This document shows positions 8,288 to 16,978 of a DNA stretch of 64,000 nucleotides, piece after piece. This DNA is from Caballeronia peredens (GTDB lineage Bacteria > Pseudomonadota > Gammaproteobacteria > Burkholderiales > Burkholderiaceae): assembly GCA_001544595.2 (NCBI GenBank), contig FCOH02000001.1, forward strand, positions 124,001-188,000. Direction: 5' to 3'. The notes beneath the pieces are model-generated. The model ran no database searches. It was not told where the DNA came from and saw only the letters and a program-made list of their open reading frames with translations. The position numbers and the translations under genes are program-made. Position 1 is the first letter of the stretch. The number at the start of each line of letters is the position of its first letter.

Positions 8288-9858
8288 TGCGAGACTCCTG
8301 CAAGCATGCTTTGATAAACGGGTCCGGCGAGTTCGTGACGCAGCACTTTGCCGCTCGGGTTCAACGGCAGTTTCTCGACGAAGAAAATTTTCTTGGGACG
8401 CTTGTAGGGCGCGAGATCGTCGCCGGATTTGCAGAACGCGACGACATCGTCTTCGGTCAGCGTCGCTACGCTGCGCACGATGAAAGCCGTCACCGCCTGC
8501 CCCCACTTTTCGTCGGGCACGCCGATCACCGCGGCTTCCTGCACGCCGGGGCAGTGATACAGCACTTCCTCGATTTCGCGCGGATAGATGTTCTCGCCGC
8601 CCGACACGATCATGTCGTCGGCGCGGCCCTGAAAGTGGAAATAGCCGGCTTCGTCGACATTGAAGAGGTCGCCGGTATAGAGCCAGCCGGACTTGAACTT
8701 CTTGTCGGTTTCGACCGGATTGTTCCAGTAGCCGGACGCGAGTTGCGGACCCTTCACGATCAGCTGACCGACTTCGCCGGGCGCGACGGTTTCGCCCGGC
8801 GGGACGACGCGCTCGGGATCATTGCGGATCACGCGGCATGTGCTGATGAGTGTGGGCTTGCCGCACGAGCCGAGATACGTGAGCGCATCGCGCGGATGCA
8901 GCAGCAGCGTGAGGCTCGCTTCCGTCATGCCGTAGCCGTTGAAGATATTCGGACAGAACTCGTCGATCACACGTTGCATCGTTCTCGCGGGAATCGCCGC
9001 GCCGCCGGTGGTGATCATGCGCAGGCTGCGCGTATCGATCGACGCGAAGTCGGGATGGAACAGCATGTCCTGAATCTGCGTCGGCACGGCGAACAGCGTC
9101 GTGATGCCGTAATGCGCGATGGCCTGCAAGGTCGCGAGCGGTTCATAGCGCGGCAGGATCACGTTGTGCGCGCCCACCATCAGATGCGGCACGAAGTACG
9201 CCTGCATGCCGCCGACGTGATAGAGCGGCGCGATATGCAGCGCCGCATCCGTGCTCGTGAGGCTGTATTCCATCACGCAGTTCATCGCGATGGAAACGTC
9301 GTTGCCGTGCGTGTGGATCGCGCCTTTCGGGCGGCCCGTCGTGCCCGACGTGTAGACGAGCGCGGAGATATCGTCGGGTCCGAGGCGCGGCAGCGGCGCA
9401 TCGAGCTGGCCGACGTTTGCGATCAATGTCTCGAGCGAATGATGATGCAGCGGCATGTCGGCGTGTTCGTTCACGCACACATACGTGCGCAGATCCGGCA
9501 GCGCCTGCTCGATCTTCGCGACGACCGGGAGCATCGACGCGTCGTAGATCAGCGCGCGCGCGCCTGCATCGCGAAGAATGAACGCGGCTTCGTTGGCGGA
9601 CAGGCGAAAGTTCATCGGCACCGCAATTGCGCCGAGCAACTGGCACGCCATGTAGGCGGTTGGCGTGGCGTCGGAAGTCTTCTGCAGAATGGCGACGCGA
9701 TCCATCTGCCGCACGCCGAGTTCGAAGAGCGCCTGCGCGAGACGGCGCACGCGCGCGTTCCATTGCGCATAGGTGAGTGAAACGGCGCCGCAGGTGAGCG
9801 CGGGACGGTCCGGATACTTGGCGACCGTGTTTTCGAAAAGCGACGTGATCGTGAGCAT
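8284..9858 (-). CDS. Acyl-CoA synthetase, AMP-binding
   Basis: A 524-residue ANL-superfamily ligase that activates a carboxylate to its CoA thioester through an acyl-adenylate. Visible motifs: YTSGTTGRPKG (P-loop, near residue 166), NGYGMTEAS, YTGDLFNVDEAGYFHFQGR, the hinge MIVSGGENIYP, and the C-terminal catalytic lysine in LNPSGKVLRHEL. Length is typical of short or medium-chain and CaiC-like ligases. It sits between the acyl-CoA dehydrogenase and the hydratase and probably catalyses the first committed step for the imported compound. Substrate not determined. Confidence 0.88.
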   Translation of the reverse strand: MLTITSLFENTVAKYPDRPALTCGAVSLTYAQWNARVRRLAQALFELGVRQMDRVAILQKTSDATPTAYMACQLLGAIAVPMNFRLSANEAAFILRDAGARALIYDASMLPVVAKIEQALPDLRTYVCVNEHADMPLHHHSLETLIANVGQLDAPLPRLGPDDISALVYTSGTTGRPKGAIHTHGNDVSIAMNCVMEYSLTSTDAALHIAPLYHVGGMQAYFVPHLMVGAHNVILPRYEPLATLQAIAHYGITTLFAVPTQIQDMLFHPDFASIDTRSLRMITTGGAAIPARTMQRVIDEFCPNIFNGYGMTEASLTLLLHPRDALTYLGSCGKPTLISTCRVIRNDPERVVPPGETVAPGEVGQLIVKGPQLASGYWNNPVETDKKFKSGWLYTGDLFNVDEAGYFHFQGRADDMIVSGGENIYPREIEEVLYHCPGVQEAAVIGVPDEKWGQAVTAFIVRSVATLTEDDVVAFCKSGDDLAPYKRPKKIFFVEKLPLNPSGKVLRHELAGPVYQSMLAGVSQ

Positions 9859-9876
9859 GATGCGTGGTGTTGCTCT

Positions 9877-11049
9877 CTAGAGAGTGATCCGGATGTCGGG
9901 AAGATCGCGGCCCGCGATCAGATACTTGGCGACTTCTGACGTACCGCCGACGATGGTGAGCGCGCGCGCATCGCGATAGAGCTGCTCCGCGCGGCCATAC
10001 TCCTTGGTGATGCCGTCGCCGCCCAGAATCTGCACGGTTTCGTTGGCGCAATAGTTCGCGGTTTCGGTCGCGACGAGCTTGGCCATCGCGGCTTCCTTCA
10101 TCAATGCCTTGCCGTCGGCGCCCGCGTCGTACATCTTCGTCGCGCGATAGGTAATGAGCTCCGATGCATCGATGCGCCAGCTCATCTGCGCGATCTTGTC
10201 CCAGATGAGCTGCTTGCAGCCGAGCGGCTGGCCGAAGGACTTGCGCGTCTGCGCGTGAGCCGTCGCGATATCGAATGCACTGCGCGCGACGCCGAGTCCC
10301 GAGCCGCCGAGAATCGCGCGCTCGAAATTGAACATGCCGCGCATGATGCGAAAGCCGCCGCCGCGCTCGCCCAGCAGATGATCGGCGGGCACGCGGCAGT
10401 CATCGAATTTCACTTCGCCGACGATACAGCCGCGCCGACCCATGAACGTATAGTTGCGCGGGAAACTGATTCCCTTCGCGCTCTTCGGTACCGCGACCGC
10501 GGTCATGCCTTCGTCCGTGAGGCCGTAGACGATGTAGACATCGGCGACGGAAGCATTCGAGATATAGCGCTTGAAGCCGTTGATGACCCACTCGTTGCGC
10601 GCCGCGTCGAAGTCGATGCGCGTCTCCATGCCCGCCGAGTCGCTGCCGACATTCGGCTCGGTCACGCAGATCGCGCCGATGGCCGTGCCTTCGAGAATCG
10701 GCGCGAGATAGGCGTCGCGCAGCCGCTCGCTCGCATGACGATGCAGCGGATACGCGCAGGAAAGCGCCGTCGCGATGGTCGTCTCGAACGCATAGTTGAA
10801 GTACGACGCTTCTTCGGAGAGGATCGTCGCGTGCGTGAGGCCGGGGTGTTCGAGCTTGCCTCGATAAAGTTCGGGGAACATCAGCTTCAGATAACCCGCA
10901 GCGCCCAGGGCACGCACAACGTGTTTCACCGCGTCCCAGTCCTGCCGGTCTTCGATGTCGGCGGCACGCGGTGCGAGCTCGCGTTGCAGGAAGTCGCGGA
11001 CGTCGGCACGGAAGGCGCGGTCCGCATCGTTCAAAAGAAAATCGCGCAT
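9877..11049 (-). CDS. Acyl-CoA dehydrogenase
   Basis: A 390-residue FAD-dependent dehydrogenase that introduces the 2,3-double bond into an acyl-CoA. FAD/substrate motifs ICVTEPNVGSDSAG and the C-terminal GGDGITKEYGRAEQLYRDAR are present. The usual C-terminal catalytic glutamate is replaced (IVGGTSEV), while a glutamate lies in NFERAILGGSGLG near residue 242. That is the helix-G position used by isovaleryl- and long-chain acyl-CoA dehydrogenases, so activity is expected and a branched or bulky substrate is possible. It is in the operon directly before the CoA ligase, with a gap of about 18 bp. Confidence 0.88.
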   Translation of the reverse strand: MRDFLLNDADRAFRADVRDFLQRELAPRAADIEDRQDWDAVKHVVRALGAAGYLKLMFPELYRGKLEHPGLTHATILSEEASYFNYAFETTIATALSCAYPLHRHASERLRDAYLAPILEGTAIGAICVTEPNVGSDSAGMETRIDFDAARNEWVINGFKRYISNASVADVYIVYGLTDEGMTAVAVPKSAKGISFPRNYTFMGRRGCIVGEVKFDDCRVPADHLLGERGGGFRIMRGMFNFERAILGGSGLGVARSAFDIATAHAQTRKSFGQPLGCKQLIWDKIAQMSWRIDASELITYRATKMYDAGADGKALMKEAAMAKLVATETANYCANETVQILGGDGITKEYGRAEQLYRDARALTIVGGTSEVAKYLIAGRDLPDIRITL

Positions 11050-11068
11050 GGTTGTGGTTTATGTTCGT

Positions 11069-11887
11069 TCAGGTGCGCTGCGCGTAGATGCGCGCATCGC
11101 GCACGGTCGGCAGCAGGAAGCGCGCGCGGCGAATCGCTTCGTAATCGAGTTCGCCGACGACGAGACATTCCTCTTCGCCCTCGGCCTGTGCGATGGTCTT
11201 GCCAAAGGGATCGAGAACGCGCGAGCCGCCCCAGAAGGTCATCATGCCCTCGGTGCCGACGCGGTTCGCCATGACAATCGGCACGCCGTACGTGAGCGCA
11301 TAGAAGCGCAGGTTGATGTCCCAGCCCGAAGGGTTGTCGAAGCCTTCACCCACGGCTTCGCGCGCGGAGCTGATCGGCGCGGCGAGCAGCGTGACGCCGT
11401 CGCACATGAGGCCGTGCACGACCGCCGGATTCCACAGGTCGTTGCAGATGGGCGTCGCGACGCGCCATTCGTCGTCGATTGCATAGCTTTCGGGTTGCGG
11501 GCCCGCGGCGAAGTAGAGACCGTCGCGCAGCTTGCCGTAAGTGGCGAGCATCGTCTTGCGATGCACATGCACGAGCTTGCCGTTCGCAACTGTTGCCTGG
11601 CTGTTGTAGAACTGCCCGCCCGGCGCTTCCTCGATGAAGCCGAACGTCACATGCATGCCCGCGCTGGCTTCGGCGATCTGCCGGATGGCGGCGTCGTCGC
11701 GTGTCATTGCGAGGCGCAGCGCGTCCTTGCCGCCGCTGTGGCCATGCAACGAGAGCTCGGGAAAGACGAGCAGACGCACGCCGCGCTTCTTCGCATCGCC
11801 GATATGGTCGAGATGCCGCGCGAGATTCGCGCGCATGTCGCCATATGCCGTGTCGGTCTGCGCGGCGGCCACTTTGATCGTGGTCAT
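11069..11887 (-). CDS. Nitrilase-superfamily C-N hydrolase (amidase)
   Basis: A 272-residue carbon-nitrogen hydrolase with the full Glu-Lys-Cys triad: Glu44 in FPELSLHG, Lys111 in HRKTML and Cys148 in TPICNDLWNP. The cysteine context (CNDLWNP) points to an aliphatic amidase or carbamoylase-type member rather than a true nitrilase. Length is normal. It lies between the ABC importer genes and the acyl-CoA dehydrogenase, so it probably cleaves an amide (or nitrile) bond of the imported molecule to release the acid that the ligase activates. That order of steps is an inference from gene order. Confidence 0.85.
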   Translation of the reverse strand: MTTIKVAAAQTDTAYGDMRANLARHLDHIGDAKKRGVRLLVFPELSLHGHSGGKDALRLAMTRDDAAIRQIAEASAGMHVTFGFIEEAPGGQFYNSQATVANGKLVHVHRKTMLATYGKLRDGLYFAAGPQPESYAIDDEWRVATPICNDLWNPAVVHGLMCDGVTLLAAPISSAREAVGEGFDNPSGWDINLRFYALTYGVPIVMANRVGTEGMMTFWGGSRVLDPFGKTIAQAEGEEECLVVGELDYEAIRRARFLLPTVRDARIYAQRT

Positions 11888-11918
11888 GAGGTCGTTCCTG
11901 TGTTGTGCAGGGCGCGGG

Positions 11919-12803
11919 TCAGATCAGCCCGGACTCTTTGAGAAACTGATTGGCGACATCGGAGAACGACTTCTTCTGCACATCGACGCTTGCATTCAGG
12001 CGCGCCATCGTGGAGGCGTCGAGCTTCGCCGACAGCGCGTTGAGCAACGGTCCGAGCGTCGGGTTCGCGTCGAGCGTCGCCTTGCGGATCACCGGTGTCA
12101 ACGCATACGACGGGAAGTAGCCCTTGTCGTCCTTCAGCAAGACGAAGTTGAAGGCGGGCACGCGGCCATCGGTGGCGAACACCAGCGCGACATTCACCTG
12201 ACGATCCTTCAGCGCCTGATAGGTGAGTCCCGTATCCATGCGCTTCACGTCGCCCTGGCTGAACTCGAAGCCGTATTGCTTCTGCAGCGGGCGCAGGCCA
12301 TCGGGACGCGCATAGAACTCCGAGTTGCACGCGAAGGTCAGTTCCTTTCCGTCCTTGATCGCCTTCGCGAGATCGCTCATCGTGACGATGCCGAGCTTCT
12401 TCGCTTCGTCCTGATTCATCGCGAACGCATAAGTGTTGTTCGCCTTCGACGGATTGAGCCACACGAGTCCCTTGGCTGCGTCCAGTTCCTTGACCTTCTT
12501 GTAGGTGTCCTCGGGCGAGAGACGGTCGTTGACCTTGTTGTAGGTGATGAGCGACGTGCCGGTATATTCCCAGTACACGTCCACTTGCCCGTTCTCCTGC
12601 GCCTGGCGCAGCACGGCGCTGCCCATGCCGTCCTTCTTCGTCACGGTAAAGCCTTTGGCTTCGAGATAGCGCGTGGTCATCTCGGCCATCAGTTGCTGTT
12701 CGGTGAAGTTCTTGCCGCCGACGACAACCGAAGCGGCACTCGCCGACATACTTGCAAACATTGAAATAAGGATTCCGAACGATACCGCGAATAACTTTTT
12801 CAT
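11919..12803 (-). CDS. Betaine/choline-type ABC transporter substrate-binding protein
   Basis: A 294-residue periplasmic binding protein of the OpuAC/OsmF (YehZ) type. A signal peptide ending SASA (about residue 24) precedes VVVGGKNFTEQQLMAEM, the hallmark N-terminus of this family. QVDVYWEYTGTSL and ALVFATDGRVPAF are further family segments. These proteins bind quaternary amines such as glycine betaine, choline or carnitine through aromatic residues. It is encoded downstream of its two permeases and ATPase, in one operon with the catabolic genes, which points to use as nutrient rather than osmoprotection. Confidence 0.85.
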   Translation of the reverse strand: MKKLFAVSFGILISMFASMSASAASVVVGGKNFTEQQLMAEMTTRYLEAKGFTVTKKDGMGSAVLRQAQENGQVDVYWEYTGTSLITYNKVNDRLSPEDTYKKVKELDAAKGLVWLNPSKANNTYAFAMNQDEAKKLGIVTMSDLAKAIKDGKELTFACNSEFYARPDGLRPLQKQYGFEFSQGDVKRMDTGLTYQALKDRQVNVALVFATDGRVPAFNFVLLKDDKGYFPSYALTPVIRKATLDANPTLGPLLNALSAKLDASTMARLNASVDVQKKSFSDVANQFLKESGLI

Positions 12804-12838
12804 GGTCTCTCTCGTGGTTGAGAATGTTGATGAATGAA

Positions 12839-13543
12839 TCAGGCCTGCGGATTCACGCCGCGCGAGACGAGCAAGCGCTGCATTTGCCCGACGAACGCAT
12901 CGGTGAAAATCGCCAGCAACGCGGTGGGAACGGCGCCCGCGAGCAGCATGCCGAAGTCGTTCAGGTCGATGCCGGTGAAGATCAGTTCACCGAGCCCGCC
13001 GCCGCCGATCAGGAACGCGAGCGGCGCGGTGCCGACAGTAATCGCGAGCGCAGTGCGCACGCCCGCGAAGATCACGTAGAGTGCGTTGGGCAACTCGACT
13101 CGCCAGAGAATCTGCCACGGCGTCATGCCCATGCCCGTCGCGGCTTCGATCAGCGAGGGCGGCACGGCGCGCAGGCCTTCGTACGTGTTCAATGCAATCG
13201 GCAGCAGCGTCGCGACCCAGAGGCCGAAGATCGCGGGCACCGCGCCGATGCCCATCACGCTCATCGCGAGCGCGAGCAGCGCAAGTTTCGGCACGGCTTG
13301 CCCGGCGTTGAGCGACTGCATCACGACGGCCGCGCCGCGCTTCTGCGAAGGGCGGCTCAGATAGACGCCCGCCGGCACCGCGACGATGATCGCGAGCACG
13401 CCCGCCACGGCAACCATCATCATCATGTGCAGCCCTTGATACACGATGTCGCCGCGATACTGGCTGATCGTGGACCACAGGCTATCGGCGTGCGCCTGCG
13501 TGCTCGAAGCGGCAAGCAAAGCAACTGACAGGACGCGTTTCAT
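12839..13543 (-). CDS. Betaine-type ABC transporter permease (second)
   Basis: A 234-residue BPD-type inner-membrane permease. An N-terminal signal-like segment (MKRVLSVALLAASSTQAHA) precedes about five membrane helices. The cytoplasmic EAA loop, EAATGMGMTPWQILWRVELP, contacts the ATPase. It resembles OpuCB/YehY-type permeases, which pair with a second permease. The start ATG overlaps the ATPase stop by 4 bp (ATGA), so the genes are translationally coupled. Confidence 0.85.
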   Translation of the reverse strand: MKRVLSVALLAASSTQAHADSLWSTISQYRGDIVYQGLHMMMMVAVAGVLAIIVAVPAGVYLSRPSQKRGAAVVMQSLNAGQAVPKLALLALAMSVMGIGAVPAIFGLWVATLLPIALNTYEGLRAVPPSLIEAATGMGMTPWQILWRVELPNALYVIFAGVRTALAITVGTAPLAFLIGGGGLGELIFTGIDLNDFGMLLAGAVPTALLAIFTDAFVGQMQRLLVSRGVNPQA

Positions 13544-14658
13544 GCGTGCTCTCCCGCGGGCAGCTTCAACATGTCGACGATGCGTTCCTGACTCACGTAG
13601 CCGACGAAGCGGCCGTCGTCATCAACGGTCGGCATCCACGATGCGCCGCTCGCGAACATAGTCGAGACGACGGTGCGCAGATCGTCCTTCTGGCTCGCGA
13701 GCGCCTGGACCGGCAGCGCGTGCGCCGCCGTGACCGGCCCTTCGAGTTTCAGCAGACGCTCGATCGTGAGATAGCCGTGCGGCTTGTCGGCGGCATCGAC
13801 GAGCACGATCTGCGCGACGCCGTGCTTTTCCATCATGGCCCGGGCGCGCGTGCTGTCGTCGCCGACGCGCACGAGGCAATCGCTGGCGGAGAGCGCATCG
13901 CGGGCACGCAGCAGACGCAGGCGCTTCAACGCGCGGTCCGTGCCGACGAAGCCGGCGATGAACGGCGTCGCGGGCCGCGCGAGAATGTTGTCGGGCGAAT
14001 CGAACTGTTCGAGATGACCGTTACGGAAGATCGCGATCTTGTCGGCCATCTTCACGGCTTCGTCGATGTCGTGGCTCACGAACATGATCGTCTTCTTGAC
14101 CTGCTTCTGGATGCGCAGAAACTCGTCCTGAATCAGTTCGCGGTTGATCGGATCGATGGCGCCGAAGGGCTCGTCCATCAACATGACGGGCGGGTCGGTG
14201 GCGAGCGCGCGCGCCACGCCGACGCGCTGCGCCTGGCCGCCCGACAGATCCTTCGGATAGCGCGTGAGATAAGTGGCCGGATCGAGCGCGACGATCTCCA
14301 GCAACTCCGCCGCGCGGCGTCGCGTTTTGGCCTTGTCCCAGCCGAGCAGCGTCGGCACCACGCTGATGTTCTCCTCGACCGTCATGTTCGGAAAGAGCCC
14401 GATCTGCTGGATCACATAACCGATGCGGCGGCGCAGTTCGACCACTTCGAATTCGTCGGTATCGCGCCCTTCGAGATAGATCTTGCCGGAGGTCGGACGC
14501 ACGAGCCGATTGATCATCTTGAGCGTCGTGGTCTTGCCGCATCCCGACGGCCCGAGCAGCACGCAGATTTCGCCCGCGCCGACTTCCATGTTGATGCCGT
14601 CGACGACCGCGCTCGCCGCGCCGTCATATCGCTTGGTAAGGTTGGTGAGCTTGATCAT
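13540..14658 (-). CDS. Betaine-type ABC transporter ATP-binding protein with CBS domains
   Basis: A 372-residue ATPase of the OpuCA/ProV type. Walker A GPSGCGKT (near residue 37), Q-loop, signature LSGGQAQRVGVARAL and Walker B VMLMDEPFGAID are intact. The C-terminal ~120 residues form a CBS pair (ending GYVSQERIVDML), which in OpuA-type importers senses ionic strength or nucleotides and gates transport. Gene order permease-ATPase-permease-binding protein is the standard one. It energises import of the compound degraded by the downstream enzymes. Confidence 0.9.
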   Translation of the reverse strand: MIKLTNLTKRYDGAASAVVDGINMEVGAGEICVLLGPSGCGKTTTLKMINRLVRPTSGKIYLEGRDTDEFEVVELRRRIGYVIQQIGLFPNMTVEENISVVPTLLGWDKAKTRRRAAELLEIVALDPATYLTRYPKDLSGGQAQRVGVARALATDPPVMLMDEPFGAIDPINRELIQDEFLRIQKQVKKTIMFVSHDIDEAVKMADKIAIFRNGHLEQFDSPDNILARPATPFIAGFVGTDRALKRLRLLRARDALSASDCLVRVGDDSTRARAMMEKHGVAQIVLVDAADKPHGYLTIERLLKLEGPVTAAHALPVQALASQKDDLRTVVSTMFASGASWMPTVDDDGRFVGYVSQERIVDMLKLPAGEHA

Positions 14659-14661
14659 GAT

Positions 14662-15387
14662 TTATTGCGCGTGTCCGGTTTGTTTGCGAAAGCCCGTCTT
14701 GGCGGTAAGGCGCAGTGCGAGACTGGCCGCGCGGGAAGGCGGGCGAAGGCCCTTCGGTGTGAGGAAGCGTTGCACCCAGGAGAGCCCGATGTCCGCCGCG
14801 ATGGCGAGCACGCTCACGAGGATCGCGCCCGCAATCAGCTGGCGTGGATCCGATTGCGAAATGCCGCGGCTGATGAGCTTGCCGAGGCCGCCTGCGCCGA
14901 TATATGCCGCGATCGCCGCGATGCCCACGTTGATCACGACCGCCATGCGCACGCCGGCCATGATGATCGGCAGCGCGATGGGAATCTCGACCTTGCGCAG
15001 GCGCTCGCCCGTTGTCATGCCCATGCCGCGCGCGGCTTCGCGCAAGGCCGGATCGATGTTGGTGATCGCCGTGTAGGTGTTGCGCACGATCGGCAACTGC
15101 GAATAGAGGAAGAGCGAGATGACGGTCGGCAGAAAGCCGATGCCCTGGCCGATCACGGAGAGAACGGGAATCATCAGGCCGAAGAGCGCGACCGACGGAA
15201 TGGTCATGATGATCGCGGCCACATACAGCACGATCTTCGCGAGGCGTTCGTTGACCGTGATCGCGATGCCGAGCGGCACGCCGGTGACGATCGCAAGCCC
15301 GACGCCGACGCCGACGATCTCGATGTGCTCGCCGGTCATCCTGGCGATGCTAGCCAGGTTGTCCCAGATGAAGGCAAGGGTTTCCAC
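14662..15387 (-). CDS. Betaine-type ABC transporter permease (first; operon head)
   Basis: A 241-residue inner-membrane permease with about six helices and the EAA loop REAARGMGMTTGERLRKVEIP. GTG at 15387 was chosen because AGGAGA lies 4-5 bp upstream; an in-frame ATG at 15414 has no ribosome site. It is the first gene of the ten-gene operon running down to 5126. The promoter must lie in the 15,388-15,665 gap. It forms the channel with the second permease. Confidence 0.82.
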   Translation of the reverse strand: METLAFIWDNLASIARMTGEHIEIVGVGVGLAIVTGVPLGIAITVNERLAKIVLYVAAIIMTIPSVALFGLMIPVLSVIGQGIGFLPTVISLFLYSQLPIVRNTYTAITNIDPALREAARGMGMTTGERLRKVEIPIALPIIMAGVRMAVVINVGIAAIAAYIGAGGLGKLISRGISQSDPRQLIAGAILVSVLAIAADIGLSWVQRFLTPKGLRPPSRAASLALRLTAKTGFRKQTGHAQ

Positions 15388-15665
15388 TATGTCTCCTGAG
15401 CTCTTGTGAGCCATGTTTATGTTTGGCGCTGCTATGGACTACACGATAGGGCGGAGTGGGGAAATATCGCTAACATCGAGTCGACATTGTTTGTCACGAA
15501 AGCGACGTGGCGCTCGTGTGACGGTCTTTTATGCCTAAAAATCAATGATATAGAGCAATGCGTGAACTGTCCGGCTTGGACATCGGCGTGCTGCATTGCG
15601 GCGAGGCCACGCAGGCGCGTGGTTTGCTGAAGATGCGGCGACCCTCCCTGTTTCACGGAAAAGAC

Positions 15666-15917
15666 ATGTACGAATCGCCGAGCCCGCTGCAGACAAGAAT
15701 CGCGAGACAAATCGCGGAGCGCGAGGCCGCGCTTTCCCCGTTGCGCGCATGCGCGATGATCACGCGTTCGGCATCCGTACGCAGTCGCGTCCTTCTGACG
15801 CTGGCCTTGCTGGATCAGGAACTCGCAGGCTGGAAGGAAGTGGCCGCGCGCATCGAGCAGGCGGCGCTGCTCGAGCCCCGTCATCACCGTGCGATCCGCA
15901 TGCCCGCGCTGCGTTAG
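15666..15917 (+). CDS. Hypothetical small protein
   Basis: A possible 83-residue cytoplasmic protein starting MYESPSPLQTRIARQ with GGAAAAG just upstream; an earlier in-frame start at 15558 is less likely. The sequence is helical and charged with an amphipathic pattern (LLTLALLDQELAGWKEVAARIEQAA), without recognised domain. GC bias is host-like. It is alone between the divergent ABC operon and an SDR gene. It could be real, but I cannot name it. Confidence 0.4.
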   Translation: MYESPSPLQTRIARQIAEREAALSPLRACAMITRSASVRSRVLLTLALLDQELAGWKEVAARIEQAALLEPRHHRAIRMPALR

Positions 15918-16066
15918 TGCGCGCGGCGTCCGGCGCGCTGCACGTTTTCTGCGTTTGCTTCAACATAGCGGTCGAGCCGCTGACAGGCCCATCCCGATCA
16001 CGAACATTTTTCGCGCGCTTCGATCAGAATGATCGGTACGCCGCGCGTTTTCCATGGAGAAACGCA

Positions 16067-16918
16067 ATGTCCGCATCATCGAACGACACGCCCGTCTGGT
16101 TCATCACCGGCTGCTCGACCGGCTTCGGCCGTGAACTGGCGCTCGCGGTCATCGATCGGGGCTGGCGCGCAGTCGTCGCCGCGCGCAATCCCGAAAGCGT
16201 CGCCGATCTCGTCGCGCGTGCGCCGGACCGCGCCGTCGCGGTGCAGCTCGATGTGACCCGCGCCGCTGAAATCAAGTCATCGGTCGAGCGCGCCTACGCC
16301 GCCTTCGGTCAGATCGACGTGCTCGTCAACAATGCGGGCTTCGGCTATCTCTCGGCGGTGGAAGAGGGCGAAGAAGACGAAGTGCGCGCGATGTTCGAAG
16401 CGAACTTCTTCGGCGCGGCCGCGATGATCCGCGCCGTACTGCCGCGCATGCGCGAGCGCCGCTCGGGGCACATCGTCAATATCACGTCGGTGGGCGGGCT
16501 CGTCGGCAATCCGGGCAGCGGCTATTACGCGGCGACGAAGTTCGCGCTCGAAGGACTCGGAGAAGCGCTCGCGCGCGAGACGGAAGAACTCGGCATCAAG
16601 GTGACGGCCGTTGAACCGGGGCCGTTCCGTACCGACTGGGCGGGGCGCTCGCTCAGGCAGACGCGCCAGCCGATCGAAGCCTACGCGAAGACGTCGGGCA
16701 GCCGCCGCGCGGCGATCGCGGAACGCAGCGGCAAGCAGCCGGGTGATCCGGCGCGCGCGGCGCAGGTGATCATCGAGGCGGTCACGTCGGCCAATCCGCC
16801 CGGACATCTCGTGCTCGGCGGTCCGGGACTCGAACTCGTGCGCGGCAAACTCGCGCGGCTTACTGCCGAGATCGATGCCTGGGAAGCGCGCGGCGCGTGG
16901 ACCGACAATCCCGCGTAA
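16067..16918 (+). CDS. SDR family oxidoreductase
   Basis: A 283-residue classical short-chain dehydrogenase. Cofactor motif TGCSTGFGRELA (residues ~14-25), LVNNAGFGYL, catalytic Ser in INITSVGG and the YYAATKFALEG Tyr-x-x-x-Lys pair are all present, and VEPGPFRTDW follows. The TGCSTGFG form is typical of the retinol-dehydrogenase-like or ketoreductase-like SDR group common in Burkholderia. The arginine following the third glycine and AARNPE favour NADP(H). The ATG at 16067 follows GGAGAAACGCA. Substrate unknown. Confidence 0.88.
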   Translation: MSASSNDTPVWFITGCSTGFGRELALAVIDRGWRAVVAARNPESVADLVARAPDRAVAVQLDVTRAAEIKSSVERAYAAFGQIDVLVNNAGFGYLSAVEEGEEDEVRAMFEANFFGAAAMIRAVLPRMRERRSGHIVNITSVGGLVGNPGSGYYAATKFALEGLGEALARETEELGIKVTAVEPGPFRTDWAGRSLRQTRQPIEAYAKTSGSRRAAIAERSGKQPGDPARAAQVIIEAVTSANPPGHLVLGGPGLELVRGKLARLTAEIDAWEARGAWTDNPA

Positions 16919-16927
16919 CGACCGATT

Positions 16928-16960
16928 CCGGGACGACCCCGGGACGACCCCGGGACGATC
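16928..16960. repeat. Three tandem 11-bp repeats
   Basis: CCGGGACGACC occurs three times head to tail (third copy differs by one base) between the SDR stop and the M48-type gene. It could be slippage-prone or a regulator site; there is no further evidence. Confidence 0.8.
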
Positions 16961-16978
16961 ATCGACGAGCACTCGCCC

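Noticed and set aside
7487..10000. caiC/caiD-type carnitine operon
   Set aside because: No CaiB CoA-transferase or CaiT; the extra amidase and MmgE/PrpD genes do not fit. Kept only as an analogy.
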